From NCBI RefSeq assembly GCF_000003855.2, contig NW_003101678.1:2064241-2128240 (forward strand): 64,000 nucleotides of DNA. Direction: 5' to 3'. Of this stretch, positions 34,957 through 48,400 are shown one piece after another; positions within the stretch are counted from its first letter, which is position 1, and each line of letters opens with the position of its first letter. The notes under the pieces are model-generated. The model ran no database searches. It worked only from the letters and a program-made list of their open reading frames with translations, and was not told the origin of the DNA. Made by a program: the position numbers and the translations under genes. This stretch comes from Blastomyces gilchristii SLH14081. Its lineage: Eukaryota; Ascomycota; Eurotiomycetes; Onygenales; Ajellomycetaceae.

Positions 34957-35610
34957 TGTAATGTGACAGAACTGAAGCAGTAACTAATTAGTAATATCAT
35001 GTAGATAGTTATCTGAGAAGCTGTATAAATAAACTTAATTATCTTACTTAAATAGTAAGCTTGTAAGCTACAGAGTTATTGTGAGAATATCATAGAAACA
35101 GTACTTAGTATACTAAGAAGATTGTATGAGAATTGCAGTAACTCTTGTATATATTATCAGAGAGAGAAAAAATAAATCACTGACTTCTTTGATAAGAAGT
35201 CAGTATTTAGCTATTCTATATAGATAATAAGTGAACACTTCTCTTCTATTCTATAAGTAAGAATAGTCAGAGTGATATCTCAGTGATATCTTGTTAATAT
35301 GAAAGAAGTAATCTGCTGATCTCATATAGAAGTAGAATTCTTATATTTATCAATTGAATTCTTCTACGTTGTATCTGAGTAATATCATAGAGTAATTAAA
35401 AACTAGTTTAAATATCTGTGAAATAAATAAAATCATCTGCAGAGAAGTGATGAGCTGTGTGAAGTTATTATAAGATCTTGATATAGTTAGAGATATGATA
35501 ATACTCTTCTCTTTAGAAGTATAGTTCTGATACTCTTAAGATTATCAGATTAGAAATTATCTTTATTATATAACAACAGTTATCAACTGATTTGACAGCA
35601 CGTATACTGT
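34957..35610 (-). mobile_element. element C fragment C2 (LTR plus start of interior)
   Basis: Positions 34957-35500 match the element C LTR (TGTAATGTGACAGAACTG ... GATATGATA). Positions 35501-35610 match the interior adjoining it (compare 43651 onward). The copy stops at a MITE remnant. Like C1 it reads leftward. Confidence 0.85.
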
Positions 35611-35665
35611 TAGACTTACCGCTGAAACTATGAATTTCATGTTTGATTTCATTTGATCTGATCTT
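35611..35665. mobile_element. hAT-type MITE fragment (M4)
   Basis: About 55 bp of the MITE left end (TAGACTTACC ... AATTTCATGTTTGATTTC) are cut off by the (TTA)n tail of the LINE, so the LINE inserted into or replaced the rest. Confidence 0.8.
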
Positions 35666-38288
35666 ATATTATTATTATTATTATTATTATTCTTCAATTA
35701 TAGATGTATGCAGTCGGAGACTATGACATCTACCTGAGAACTTTTAGTTCTCAGGGTTTTTCCTATATCTGTAAAGTTAACTATTATACATTCACTAATT
35801 TCAGATATGCAAAATCAGAAAATTCCAGCTCAGAATACAAAAACTGTTTACAAATTGCAGTATTTTAACATCTTCTGATACTTTGAAATCATTTGACAAT
35901 ATCATGACAAAAGAAAAGAGAACATAGTCTTAAAGATAGACACATCAAATAGATAGATAGAAAGGAATTGAAAGGAAAAGATAAAGTAAAGAGAGACTGT
36001 AATAAAACAAATTATTAAAAGATAGTATATAGCTGTTTTAACAAACTATATCTGATTGATTTCCTCCTCTTCATATTCAGATATTTCTGAATTTACTCAT
36101 TTTCTTGTAGCTGCTTGAGTTTCTGATAGAAAGTCTATTAAGTATTTAATTCCTGTCTCAGTTGAGAATAAGAATCTCATATTTAATTGATTTAGATCAT
36201 ACTTCTCTTTCAATCTGACTCTGAGACTATTGTATAATGCACAGTGCATTAAAATATACTCAGGATTTTCATTTACATTGCAGAATGAGCACTCTGTTGA
36301 ATCAAATCTATCATTAAATCTTTATATGTAGAATTTGAAATAATTATGTTCTAGTTTCAGCTGAATTATAGATGAGAATATTTTCTTTTTACATTTAATT
36401 AAACAAGATTTTCACTTTGATTTTATCTCAAATCTTGAATAATGTATGCTTTTCTTTTGTTTCTGTCAGCTTTTATTTCACTTATTTAAACAAGATTCTT
36501 TTATCTTTCTCTTTATAAAAGATCAGAACACTGGTTTTTGAATAGATCTGCTTAATTCTGAACTCTTTTTTACAGCTGAATCAGTCAATTTATTATTATA
36601 AATATTCATATGAGCAGGAACTCAGTGCAGATGAATTATTAGTTTTGATATTCTTCTCTTTTGAATTTTCAAAACAGAGTTTAAAATCAGTTCAAGATTC
36701 ATTTGATCATTATAAATCTGACTATTTCTAAGTCTTTTTAAAGCAGCTTGACTATCAGAGAATATTCATGTCTCTTTCAAACTATTTTCTCTTTTATAAG
36801 ATTTTATTTCAATGAGTTTGAAAGCTTTCACTATTATAAATAGTTCAGCATCAAAGACTTCAGAGTCTCAGTCTAAATTTCAGAAATCTGAGATAAAATT
36901 GATATTATCTTCAGTATAAGCAATGTCTGTGTCTAATCTATTCAAATTCTCATTTTTTGAGTCATCTGAGTAAACCAGAATAGAGTCTTTTATATTGATT
37001 GTAGAGATCTTCTTCAAATACTGTTCATATTCTCTCTCTTTAGATAGTTTACTTATTTGTAAGTCTATGAGAGATTTTAGCTTTTCTCTTCAGAGAGATA
37101 TCTTCTTATGATCAATTTTCTCAACATTTAATGAAGAAAATTGATTTTTAATAAGTGGATATAGTCTATACAGTTGAGAGGGCATTTTCTTTAAAGCATT
37201 ATTCTCATTTCAATCAAGAAAACTATTTCAATTCAGTTTATTTCCTGAGTTAACTGATGAAAATGAAGAAGAGACTCTTTCTCTGATTATATGATTTGAG
37301 CTCATCTTCATGACTCTCAGAGCATAGTTCATACAGGCTTTTTCAAATTGAATAGTAGAAGATAAAATTGAAGCTTCAATTTTCATTGCTTTAATAGAAG
37401 ATGATTTGAATGCTCTCAGAATTCTTCTTAAAGCTCTGTTTTATAGACTTTGAAAGAGTTCAGTGAAATTACCTTGATTATTTCATCAAACTTGAACTTC
37501 ATAATCAGCTACTGAGGTAATACAGGCTATATATAACTGTTTCATAGCCTGGAAGAATAGACCTCTCTCTGTATTTGATAGTCTGATTATGTTGTTCAAT
37601 AGTCTTTCTGTCTTGACAGTTCTTTGTTGAATGTGATATTTAAAATTCAACTTGAAGTTTAATCATACTTCTAGTTATTTAATATTCAAACTGAGTTTAA
37701 TCTCTTTATTCAAAAGAGTTAGACTTAGTTCTTTCTTATTAAATCTGAAAAAAAGTGAATTAACTCAGTTTTATTCATATTACATTGTATTAGATTAATA
37801 TCTGCTCTAATAAAGATTTTTCTTTACTGCTCTCTCAATTACTTCTAAATTCTCTTTGATTATTTTTGAACTGTAGAGTAGATCAATATCATCTACATAA
37901 CTTGAAGATCTCATTATTTTCATCTCTCTATTCTTGAATAGATATGCAGTGTATATTGCAAATAAAACAGGTTAGATTGAAGATTCTTACAGTACTTCTA
38001 TTTTTATCTCAGTCTTATCTGGTTTTCTTTCATCAAAGAATAGTTGTATAATTCTCTTAGACATAAAACAATTAACTCATTTTATTAGAGAAAGTGGCAG
38101 TTTTAACATCTTCAAAGTTTGAATTATCTTAGACTTTGAAACATGATCAAATGCACCTTTTATATCAATAAAAATTGCAGTTGAGACCAGGCCTTCGTGC
38201 TTTGCTACTTGAACATCATGAATAACTGAAAGAACAGTGTCAATTGGAGAACATTGTTTTCTACATCTCATTTGTTCATTAAATAGAA
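35666..38288 (-). mobile_element. Tad1-like LINE, 5'-truncated
   Basis: This is a non-LTR retrotransposon reading leftward, with its 3' end at 35666 marked by a (TAA)n tail. Read on the minus strand it has reverse transcriptase (segment MRCRKQCSPIDTVLSVIHD at 38217-38271, catalytic YVDD near 37890). An RNase H domain follows at about 36730-36940 (FDAELF and SDSQAAL segments), then a C-terminal zinc-binding motif CSFC ... HC near 36240-36290. This RT-RNase H order without an LTR fits the Tad1 group of fungal LINEs. The 5' half, with the endonuclease, is missing. Stops are mostly TGA. Confidence 0.88.
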
Positions 38289-39705
38289 GGGAATAGAAAC
38301 TCTATTAAGTATTTAATTTCTGTCTCAGTTAAGAATAAGAATCTCATATTTAATTGATTTAAATCATGCTTCTCTTTCAATCTGACTCTGAGACTACTGT
38401 ATAATGAACAATATATTATAATATACTCAGAATTTTCATTTGTATTGCAGAATGAGCATTCTATAAAATCAAATCTATTATCAAATCTTTGTATATAAGA
38501 TTTGAAATAACTATATTCTAGTTTTAGCTAAATTGTAGATGGAAATATTTTCTTTTTATATTTACTTGAACAAGATTTTCACTTGAGTTTTGTCTTGAAT
38601 CTTGAATAATGTATACTTTTCTTTTGTTTCTATCAGCTTTCATTTCACTTATTGAAATAAGATTCTTTTATCTTTCTCTCTATAAAAGATCACAATACTA
38701 TTTTTTGAATAGATCTGCTTAATTCTAAACTCTTTTTTATCACTGAATCAGTCAATTCATTGTTATGAATATTTATATAAGCAGAAACTTAGTACAGATA
38801 AATTATCAGTTTTAATATTCTTCTCTTTTGAACTTTTATAACAGAATTTAAAATCAGTTCAAGATTCATTTGATCATTATAAATCTGACTGTTTCTAAAT
38901 CTTTTCAAAGTATCTTGACTATCAGAGAATATTCATATCTCTTTCAAACTAGTTTCTCTTTTATGAGATATTTCAATAAGTTTGAAAGCTTTCACTATTA
39001 TAAATAGTTTAGTATCAAAGACTTCAGATTCACAGTCTAAATTTCAGAAATCTGAGATAAAATTGATATTATCTTCAGTATAAGCAATGTCTGTATCTAA
39101 TCTGTTCAAACTCTCATTTTTTAAGTTATCTGAGTAAATCAGAATAGAGTCTTTTATATTACTTGTAGAGATTTTCTTCAAATGCTGTTTATATTCTCTC
39201 TCTTTAGATAGTTCACTTATTTATAAGTCTATAAGAGATTTCAGCATTTCTCTTCAGAGAGATATCTTCTCATGATTAATTTTCTCAACATTTAATGAAG
39301 AAAATTGATTTTTAATCAGTGAACATAGTCTGTATAGTTGAGAGAGTATTTTCTTTGAAGAATTATTTTCATTTTAATTAAGAAATCTATTTCAATTCAG
39401 TTCATTTTCTGAGTTGATTAATGAAAATGAAGAAGAGACTCTTGCTCTAATTATATAATTTAAGCTCATCTTTATAACTCTCAGAGTATAGTTTATACAG
39501 GTCTTTTCAAATTAAACAGCAGAAGAAGAAATTGAAGCTTTAATTTTCATTGCTTCAATAGAAGATAATTTGAATACTTTTAGAATTCTTCTCAAAGCTC
39601 TGTTTTACAGAATTTGAAAGAGTTTAGTGAAATTTTCTTGATTATTTCATCAAACTTGAACTTCACAATCAGCTACTGAGATGATACAGACTATGTATAA
39701 TCACA
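38289..39705 (-). mobile_element. second Tad1-like LINE fragment
   Basis: This stretch repeats about 36125-37540 of the first LINE with dispersed transitions: C-terminal zinc region, RNase H and the linker towards the RT. It has neither the 3' tail nor the RT core. It lies in the same orientation directly beside the first copy, which suggests insertion of one copy into another. Confidence 0.85.
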
Positions 39706-39886
39706 GATTCTTTATTTCTATTGTAATTTTTTATATAATTAATAAAGTTAGCAACTCTTAACTATATTTAATTATATAAATTGAAGTTCATAATTATTAT
39801 TTATAACTCAGTTTAAATGTTATTATATATTTAATCTCTATATTTATTTTTCTACTGTGAATATTTTTAGTAATTATTAATATATA
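39706..39886 (+). repeat. element B LTR fragment (B3)
   Basis: Sequence from CACAGATTCTTTATTTC to about 39886 matches the middle of the element B LTR (compare 22095-22290). Both ends are missing. No internal region is attached. Confidence 0.8.
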
Positions 39887-39893
39887 TTATTAC

Positions 39894-39931
<38 letters not shown>

Positions 39932-40174
39932 TTTCATTATACTTATATATAAGTAGAGATTATAATGAGTTCTTGCATAATGTTAAATACAGACTACGTG
40001 TTAGTTATACAGAAGGAAATACAGGTGTTAAAATTATATTAAGATAATAAGAACATAGAAAATATAAAGAAGTAATAATTAAATACATGCAATAATAACT
40101 TCTCATTTCAGAAACATAGAGTTATTTACTGAAGTGATTTATACACCTTTGTATTTATTAGAAACCTGAGATGC
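39887..40174 (-). mobile_element. SINE3, 3' part, cut by A2
   Basis: This is the reverse complement of the SINE body and (TAA)n tail. It ends abruptly at 40174, where the A2 LTR starts. The missing 5' part with the tRNA head should lie beyond the other end of A2, outside the window. Confidence 0.9.
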
Positions 40175-40743
40175 TGTGACGGGCTGCGTCTGATCAATTA
40201 CATAGACTATTTCATTACACTTCATAGATTTCCGCTGAAAGCTCTGATTCTCAGTCACTGATTCTTAGCTGAAAAACTCATGAAATTTCTATTCTTCCGC
40301 CCTGAAGCTTTACTGTGTACATTACTGTGTACACGTATAAATATTCACTCTGATTGCTGATTCTCACACTTTCTCTTTTTTCCTTCTTTATCATTTTTCA
40401 CTTTGTTATATAAGATCTATATATATTATATCAATCTATTCAGCGTAGGCCTCTTATACTTGAAAAATGTTAATTGTCTTCTTATTAGAAATGATTATTC
40501 ATTGAGAAGACATCTGAACATGTAACAATATGTAAGAAATAGAGGAATAAATAACTAGTTAAGCAGACACTGAGTCTCTAAATAGAAGCTTGCTTATCAG
40601 TCACTCTGACTCTGCAACAAGATTTTATAAGAGAATATTAGTAAAAGACTCAAGAGTTCTGATATCTTAGATATATAAGATATTTATATAATTACACTTC
40701 TTCTGATTTCACAGATATTATACATCTGATAAATAATACAGCT

Positions 40744-42468
40744 ATGTCTACTGACAATATAAGAGAACTCTTGAACATGAGCATAGATACAGTATCACAG
40801 TGACTTTAAGCAATGTTGAAAGTATAATAACAATATATAGCTGATATGCATATGACTCAATAACAACAATATGAAGAAATTCAACAATTGTCTTAACAAG
40901 GAATCTCTACACAGACAATTTCAATACTGATTAAATCAGAGATAATATAAATACTGAAGAAATGCTTAGATACTTCTGTATATTTTAATACTTCTGATCT
41001 CACTCTCTATTCATTATAAAGATTGAAAATGATTGTGAAACTAAATGTAGATGAAGATGTTATTGATTTATTATCTAATCAAGATTGATATGTCAATGAT
41101 CAATTAAAGAATTGTGTAAGATAGAAGTTTTATTCATGAATAAAGATATGTAAATCAGTGTTACATATATCTGATAATATTATCAAACATCTCAATGTTC
41201 TGTTCTGAGACGCTGCTATGTAACAGAAGGCATTGAATTGATTACAGAGTGTCTGACAGAGAAATACTTCTCTTACAACATTTATTCCTGATTTTAACAC
41301 TAAGATTCTAGAAGCAGATGATCAATCTTGAGAGAATTGAATGAAAATTAGCATGCTCAATAAGACACTAACTTTTGAACTCTTACAGACTCTTATAAGT
41401 GTAGATAAAGACCTGACTTAAAAAGACTTCTGTATATAACTCTGAATATTGAATAATCATCTTATTAAATTTAAGAGTATACAGAACAGAAGTAGAAGAC
41501 ATTACACTTATACATCTATGTCAAAGAATAATAATAATACAGATGCCATGAATTGAGTAGACTCAAATGTCTATGTATAAACAAGAATCTTCACTATCTG
41601 AACAGACCTCTGAGTCTTTGAGATCACTTCTGAAGAAGTCACTAATCAATGTTAATATAAAATATGTATTAACTAAACTGGCTGCAGAGACTATAAATTT
41701 CATGTTTAATCTTATTTGATCTGATCTCATACATTTCTTGATGTGAATCATGCTGGGACTAGTCATTAAAAAAACATGCAAAGTGACTATATATCAGATC
41801 TTAAAATGAAAGCATGACTTGAAAAAAATGAGAAAGTAGTCTCATTTAATCTCATTTAATCTCATTCTTGGCATAAAGTTACTATTTTTAGACATTTTAA
41901 GGTTTTTTTTAGACTATTTTGAATTTTTTAAAAAGTAATGCTTTTTAGTAACACTCAAATGAGATTTAAAGTCATTTAAAGCAATAAAAATAATTTAAAT
42001 TGAGAAGTGAAAATCATGATCTTATTTGAAAAATGTGACAAGAGTAGACAGTAAGTCTCACTGAGACAGTATGAAACTACTATCTAATGTTAAAACCGTG
42101 TAATAGGATCAGTTAAATTGATAATGAGACTATTGAAAAATCTGGTCCTGGTCTCAGACACGGTCACACGGTCAGTCTAGTATTAAAGGTAAACTGATCA
42201 GAATACATCACTTTCAACTGCTAATCAGTCTATATACCTTCTCACTCAAGAGAATGATCAGTGTCTTCTTGCTTAAAGAATGAATCAGTGTCTGTCTGCG
42301 TCAATCATGTTACATTAGAGAAAGATTCAGAAGATAACTATGAGAACATCTCAGTGAAACAGGGAAAAGATTAGCTTCTGTTCAAATTCACAAGCAGAAG
42401 CTTGAAGAGGTCAGACAATAATAATTGAAAGAGAAAATGATAATAAATGTAATTCTTATATCTACTAT
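40744..42468 (+). pseudogene. A2 gag, mutated
   Basis: It starts MSTDNIRELLN, collinear with A1 and A3, and contains many TGA stops. MITE M5 sits within the zinc-knuckle segment (CIN before, ITFNC after). Confidence 0.78.
41674..42179. mobile_element. hAT-type MITE, complete 506-bp copy (M5)
   Basis: It starts TAAACTGGCTGCAG and ends CACACGGTCAGTCTA. Flanks GTATTAAC and GTATTAAA form an 8-bp duplication with one mismatch. Confidence 0.9.
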
Positions 42469-42839
42469 TAGACTAACCGTGTGACTAGACTGACTGTGTG
42501 ACCGTGTCTGAGACCAGGATCAAACTTTACAGTTGTTATGTTACCTAAAAGCATTACTTCTGATCATGATTTGTATTCATTACATTGATTTCAAATCATG
42601 TTATTTCAAATATTAAAGATCTCAGATTCACTTTTCAAATAAAAATCTAGTTCTGAATAAAGAATATGTTTAAATTCTTAGTCACATTTTCATTCTGATC
42701 TCATTATTGAGAATGATATTAAATAAGACTATGAAATCACTTCTCACTTACATAATATCATAACATAGTACTCATTTGTTGAAAATTTAATAGAGAGTAT
42801 TATCAAATATCATTACTTTTCTAAACATAGATTATAATT

Positions 42840-43012
42840 TATATAATTTTAATTATGAAAAAAATATAAAATACAAAAAAAAAACAAAAAACAAAAAATA
42901 AAATAAAAACAAGAAAAAATCAGAATGAATAAAAAAAAAAAAAAAAAAAAAGAGAAAGAAAAAAAAAAAGAAAATAAAAAGAAAAAAATAAAAAATAAAA
43001 ATAAAAAAAATC
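42840..43012. repeat. A-rich low-complexity tract in hAT
   Basis: This is an A-rich stretch with long A runs and scattered G, C or T, lying left of element C. The Lys-rich open frame over it (from 42925) is a composition artefact. Confidence 0.7.
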
Positions 43013-43114
43013 AAGATTGCAGAGCTGCAGTATCTCTAAAATACTCACTTCTCAGAGTCTTTACAATGTTCATTATTAACTATGTATTTCTTACAGAGAG
43101 AGTAACACAGTCAT

Positions 43115-43650
43115 TGTAACATAGCAGAACCGAAGCAGTGACTAGTCAGTGATATCATGTAGAAGTAGTTGTTTGAGAAGCTGTATAAGTGAGCTTAACT
43201 ATCTTGCTTAAATAGTGAGCTCATAGACTACAGAGTTATTATGAGAATATCACAGATATAGTATTTAATATACTAAGAAGATTATATGAGACATGTAGTA
43301 ACTTCTGTATATATTTCAGTAGAAGAAAAGAAATGAATTACTGACTTCTTTAATAAGAAGCCAGCATCTAGCTATTCTATATAGACAATGAGCAGATACT
43401 CTTCTCTCATTTCATGAGTAAGAATAGCCAGAGTGATACCTCAGTAGTGTCTTATTATTAAGAAAGAGTAATCTGCTAATCTTGTATAGAAGCAGAGTTC
43501 TCTTATTTATCAATCAGATCTTTCTATGATATATCTGAATAATATTATAGAGTGATTGAAAACCAGTTCAGATGAGATGAAATTATTCATATAAAAGCAA
43601 TAAGTTATGTGAAACTGCAGCAGAGTCTTAACATGACTGAGAGTATGATA
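43115..43650 (-). repeat. 3' LTR of element C (left copy)
   Basis: It is 536 bp and heavily mutated throughout. Its inner end reads GAGTATGATA where the right copy has GAGCGTGACA. Confidence 0.93.
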
Positions 43651-45420
43651 ATACTCTTCTCTTTAAGAGTATAGTCTCTATACTCTTAAGATTATCAGAT
43701 TAGAAGTTATCTTTGTTGTATAGTAATAATTATCAACTAATTAACAGTATATATACTGTATATAATATAAAGAAATAGATGAGTTTTTCTGCTGACTGTG
43801 TAGATCTTTCTTTTTCCATCTTTATTCAAATCAAATACATGATAAGTGAGTTTCTTATATATTAATTTGAAATGTGGAAAATATAGTTAATAAGTGACTT
43901 ACAGATCTCTCATTATATTTCATTCTATGTATAAAATTCTCTGTAAAAGTAATGTATTTTAGAGATAAAGCTAACAGTAGTGACAGGATTTTTCAAAAAG
44001 ATTTCTTTCTCTTATAACACATTTTTCTTCCCTTTCTTTCATCTGTAATAGTGAGTGCATGGAAGCATCATTCTTAGAAGATAATAAGATGCTTATTCTG
44101 ACATTTTCTAGTGAATAAACATCTTCATGATGCAGCTGCAGTCTCTGTGACTGTCAAGAAAGCCAGATTGAAGACAGCAGTGTTAATGAGCTGTGAGAGT
44201 ATCACTCTCATTGTCACATCTTCTCCTGCTTCTCTTGCAGCTGCAGCAGTAGTTGCTGTGTCTTGCAGTGAGATGTCATCTCTTCTGCCAGCTGGTGTAT
44301 CTGCATCTGATCTGTTCTCTACCCCCCCCACCGCTGTTGCGACGCCGCCCCCCCCCCCAGCCAATACAGTGATGTATGACCTCATGTGATCATTTGAAGA
44401 GAAACCTGAGAAGAGCTTGATTTCAGAGACAGTGACTCTGAGAAGCTCAATCTGTAGTTTCCCTCTCACAGCATGCCTGAGCCCTGCTCAGAATACTGCT
44501 AAGTTAGGTCTGCAGAGTCTCACAGTTTCTTTATCTTCTCTCTGTGAAGAGGCTTCAGTGCAGTCTCTGACTAGTACTGCTACTTGTCTACACTGTATTA
44601 AGCAGCTGAAGAAGAGAAGGATTTTATGTATCTATCTCTTCTTTCACTCTTATTGTTTCTATTATATCTGTAACAATGACTTCTGTCTCTCTGTAAGTAT
44701 TATCTCACAGAAAGACATTATATCAGCTCTGATAAGAAGTCTAGATACTCAAGCAGTACAGAGTAAGAGTCTCAGAGCTTCAAGTATTGACAGATTTTAT
44801 CAAGACTGAGAAGATTTCTCTTACTTATCTGTAAAAGAAGATGAAAGCATGAATCTTTAAGATGAAAAAACATCTCAGAATGACTGACTCTAAGAAGAGA
44901 TTAGTCAGTGCTACTATTAAAAGCACTATGAAGATCAATCACTGATTAAAGAGAATCTCACTTCAATTGAAGCAGATAACTGAGATACTTTATAAGTTAA
45001 TAAATTAATATTTTTATATATTTCTTATACTCTTCTACAGCACTGCAGTACTAACTTCTCAGCAGATAAAGATACTAATACTGAAGACTTTAACAGTGAA
45101 GAATGAGTTTAATGAGAATATAATTATTGATAAGTAGACTCTGATCTCTCTTTTTACTTTTTCAGCAGGCTGTAGCTTTATTAGAATAGTAGTAATCTAT
45201 AGATTAATAATATTAATCTTTTTATTAATTTTCAATATCTCTTTTCTCTAATCACTTCAGGAATTTTATACTTGTATAGTCTCATTAAACTTCTAAAAAA
45301 TTCTTTGAGAGAAAATAGAAGAAGAGTGCTACAGAGTCTATAAAATATCAGCTCATCATTATAAGATTATCTCTAAAAAACTCTTTAAGAAAAATAAGAA
45401 GTTTTAAGCAGTATTTCTTA
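43651..45420 (-). other. element C region between chromodomain and 3' LTR
   Basis: About 1.8 kb lie downstream of pol, as in element B. The part 44100-44810 is open in several frames on both strands, holds C runs (near 44325 and 44350) and is less mutated than its surroundings. The minus-strand frame 44125-44469 (114 codons, Ala/Thr/Gly-rich) and the plus-strand frame 44417-44809 (130 codons) are the longest. I recognise neither. It may be an accessory ORF or an untranslated region. Confidence 0.4.
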
Positions 45421-45439
45421 CTCAATATCTCTGATATGT

Positions 45440-48400
45440 AATAAAGCAGTCTCTACTAGTTATCTCATAGCTTACAATCTCTTTCTCAGCATTTTTCAAA
45501 TACTCAAGCAGTTTTTATGAATTCTCTGATAATGAATAATCTTCTTATTTAATGAGATATTGAAGCTTGCTGTAATATATTCACTTATTTAATATTTTCT
45601 TCATAAGATATTCAGTATCATTCTTAATCTTGATATTATTTAGTCAAGATAGCTCTGCTCTGAGATATTACTTATAGAGCTTCAAATAGAAAATATGAAA
45701 AATAGAATGAATTGATTTTAATTCTGTGAGTAATTTCAACTTATATATCTGCTTACTCATCACTCTTATTACTGAGAAAGATTCTAGTCATCACTTACTG
45801 AGCTTCTTACACAGTCTCATTGTCTTGATATTCTTTGCTAAAAGTAGTACTTAATTCTCTATTAAGAACTTCATTAAAAGATGTTTTTAATTATAGTATT
45901 TTATCTATCACTTCTAGACACAGCAGATGCTTTTCACTGTCTTCTCATGAATTTTATTCAAAAGTTTCAATCTCACTTTTACTTCTAATACTGAGAAATA
46001 CTTCATTCTCTATATCTATCTGACATTCTGACTGTTTATTCCTCTCTTTGAAATGTTATCTGTGATATCACTGAGTAATGAAGAATTATATTCATAACAA
46101 GTATAGAAAGAAGATATCTTTAAGATTATATTCTTTGTATTGTTATATACAAATTCAGTAATCAGAAGATGTTTGAGTCAATTATTCTGATAATATAAAC
46201 AGAATACTTAAAGATGCTGTTCTAGTGTCTGATTCTGATATTCAGTCTGATTATCTATCTGCAGATGAAATACAGTACTGATAAGATATCTTATCATAAG
46301 ATAATAGTAAAAAGCTGATCAGTATTTACTGATAAAGAGAAATTCTCAATCTATTATCAATAATTTTAAAGCATCATAATTATAAATAATGATATCTAAA
46401 AACAGATCAGTCAATTCAGAGGCTTTAATCTTTTTATAAATAGAGATATATCTGATTATCTTTATGAAGTGATTAATAATAATCAAAATTAAGTCATATT
46501 TTTTAACTCTTGTTGACTTTGACAGATCAACTATGAAATTCATTAATAGATTCTATTATGAGTTTTTTGAAATAGGCAGTGATATTAACTTACTGTATTA
46601 CTTATACTGTGAGACCTTTATTCTTTAATAGATATTATAAGTCTCAACATACTCTTTGACATCTGTCTGAAGCTTGTCTCAAATATATTTACATTTTAGA
46701 AGTTTCTCAGTCTTTTCTAACCTGAAGTGCTCTGTATAAGAATTATTATGATAAATTCTCAATAACTTCTGACACACTGCTCTGCTACAAGAGACAAAGA
46801 CTGAATCATTTAACAGTAGAAGTTCATATTCTTCTAGTTATCAGTAACTTGATTTCTTAGTGACACTGTCTCACTCAGAGTCTGTCTCTTTCAAGTTCAA
46901 ATCAGATTCTTTCTTCTTCAACTTCTGAATTTGAGCTGTAGTAGAGATGTCCCTCTTCTGTAACTTATTAATGAATTTCAAAAGTAGTCAGATTAAAGAT
47001 TGTAGACTATTCATTCTTATTAATTCAATAATTGTAAGATATAATATAGAAGCTCATGATCTTCAGTATTAGTTCTCTACAGAGATCTGAATTTTCTTCA
47101 TCCTCTATACTGAGTTATACAGCTGTCTTACCAGTGCTGTCTCAAGCTTCAGAGAATCTCAACCCTCTGCAGTCAGCTTCTTCTACAGTGATGACAGAGA
47201 TTCTTTTATAGAATTCTTCTTCATATCAACAATACTATAATCAGGCTATCTGAACAGTGTGTCAGCAGAATTAAGTCAATCTAAACAGTATCAGATATAG
47301 AAATTATACTCTGAAAGCAGCTCTGCTTATCTGGCTTGATATTCTATCAAGCTCTTTGTTATCAAGAAGTAACACAGATTTATATAATTAGTGAGAACTT
47401 GTACTGAATACTTACTACTCTGAAGATAATATCACTAGATCTTAAAGAATTCAACAATTACTAATATCTTCTAATCATGAGTATCATATCTTCTCTGCAT
47501 GAGTGATAACTTTTTAGAGAAGAAGATCACTGATCTTTATTCACAGTGTCTTATAGACTCTGTGAAAAAGTCTTCTCTCACAGATAATTCATTATCTATT
47601 TTCTTAGAAGTGATTATTCTCTGATTCTTTCAACATTGAAAGGCCTTCAGTGTCAACTATGAAAAGATTTCACAGATTTCATTTCTGAATACATCAGTCT
47701 CACACTGACTGAGTAAGTCAGGATTAAAGTAATTCAGTATTATAACATCTATAAAAGCTTGTTTTAATTTCACAAATGCCTGCACAGTATCTTGAGAGAG
47801 AATAAATAGTTCTGTTTTTCTGTCTTTCACACTTCTCTTTAACAGATCTATAAGAGAGACAGTAATCTGTGAATATACATAGATAAATCATCTATAGAAA
47901 TTCACAAATTCTAGAAATATCTGCATCTCATGATACATCTGCAGTGTTAGCCAGTTCTCAATGACAGAGACTCAGCTTCTGTTTATTAAAATGTCATTCA
48001 TCTCAACAATATAATCTAAGAAATCAATCTCCTGCATGTAGAATGAGCATTTTTCAGTGTTTACATAGAGTTAATACTGTCTTAAGTGACTTAACACTTC
48101 TCAAATATGAGTATTGTGTTCTTTCTTCATTTTTGAGAAGATTAGAATGTTATTTAAGTATACTATGCAGAAGACATTGACAAGGCCCTGCAGTGTCTTA
48201 TTTATATAGATCTGAAAGATAACTGAAGTATTACAAAGATCAAAAGATAAAACAAGATATTCAAAATTGCTATACTTGATATAAAAAGCTGTTTTTCAAA
48301 CATTATCTTTATTAACTCTGATTCTATGATAGACATCTTATATATCAATCTTTGAGAACATCTTTACTTCAGATAATTGATTGATTATCTTATTAATTAA

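Noticed and set aside
42925..43119. Lys-rich small protein
   Set aside because: It is a translation of an A-rich low-complexity tract inside the hAT element.
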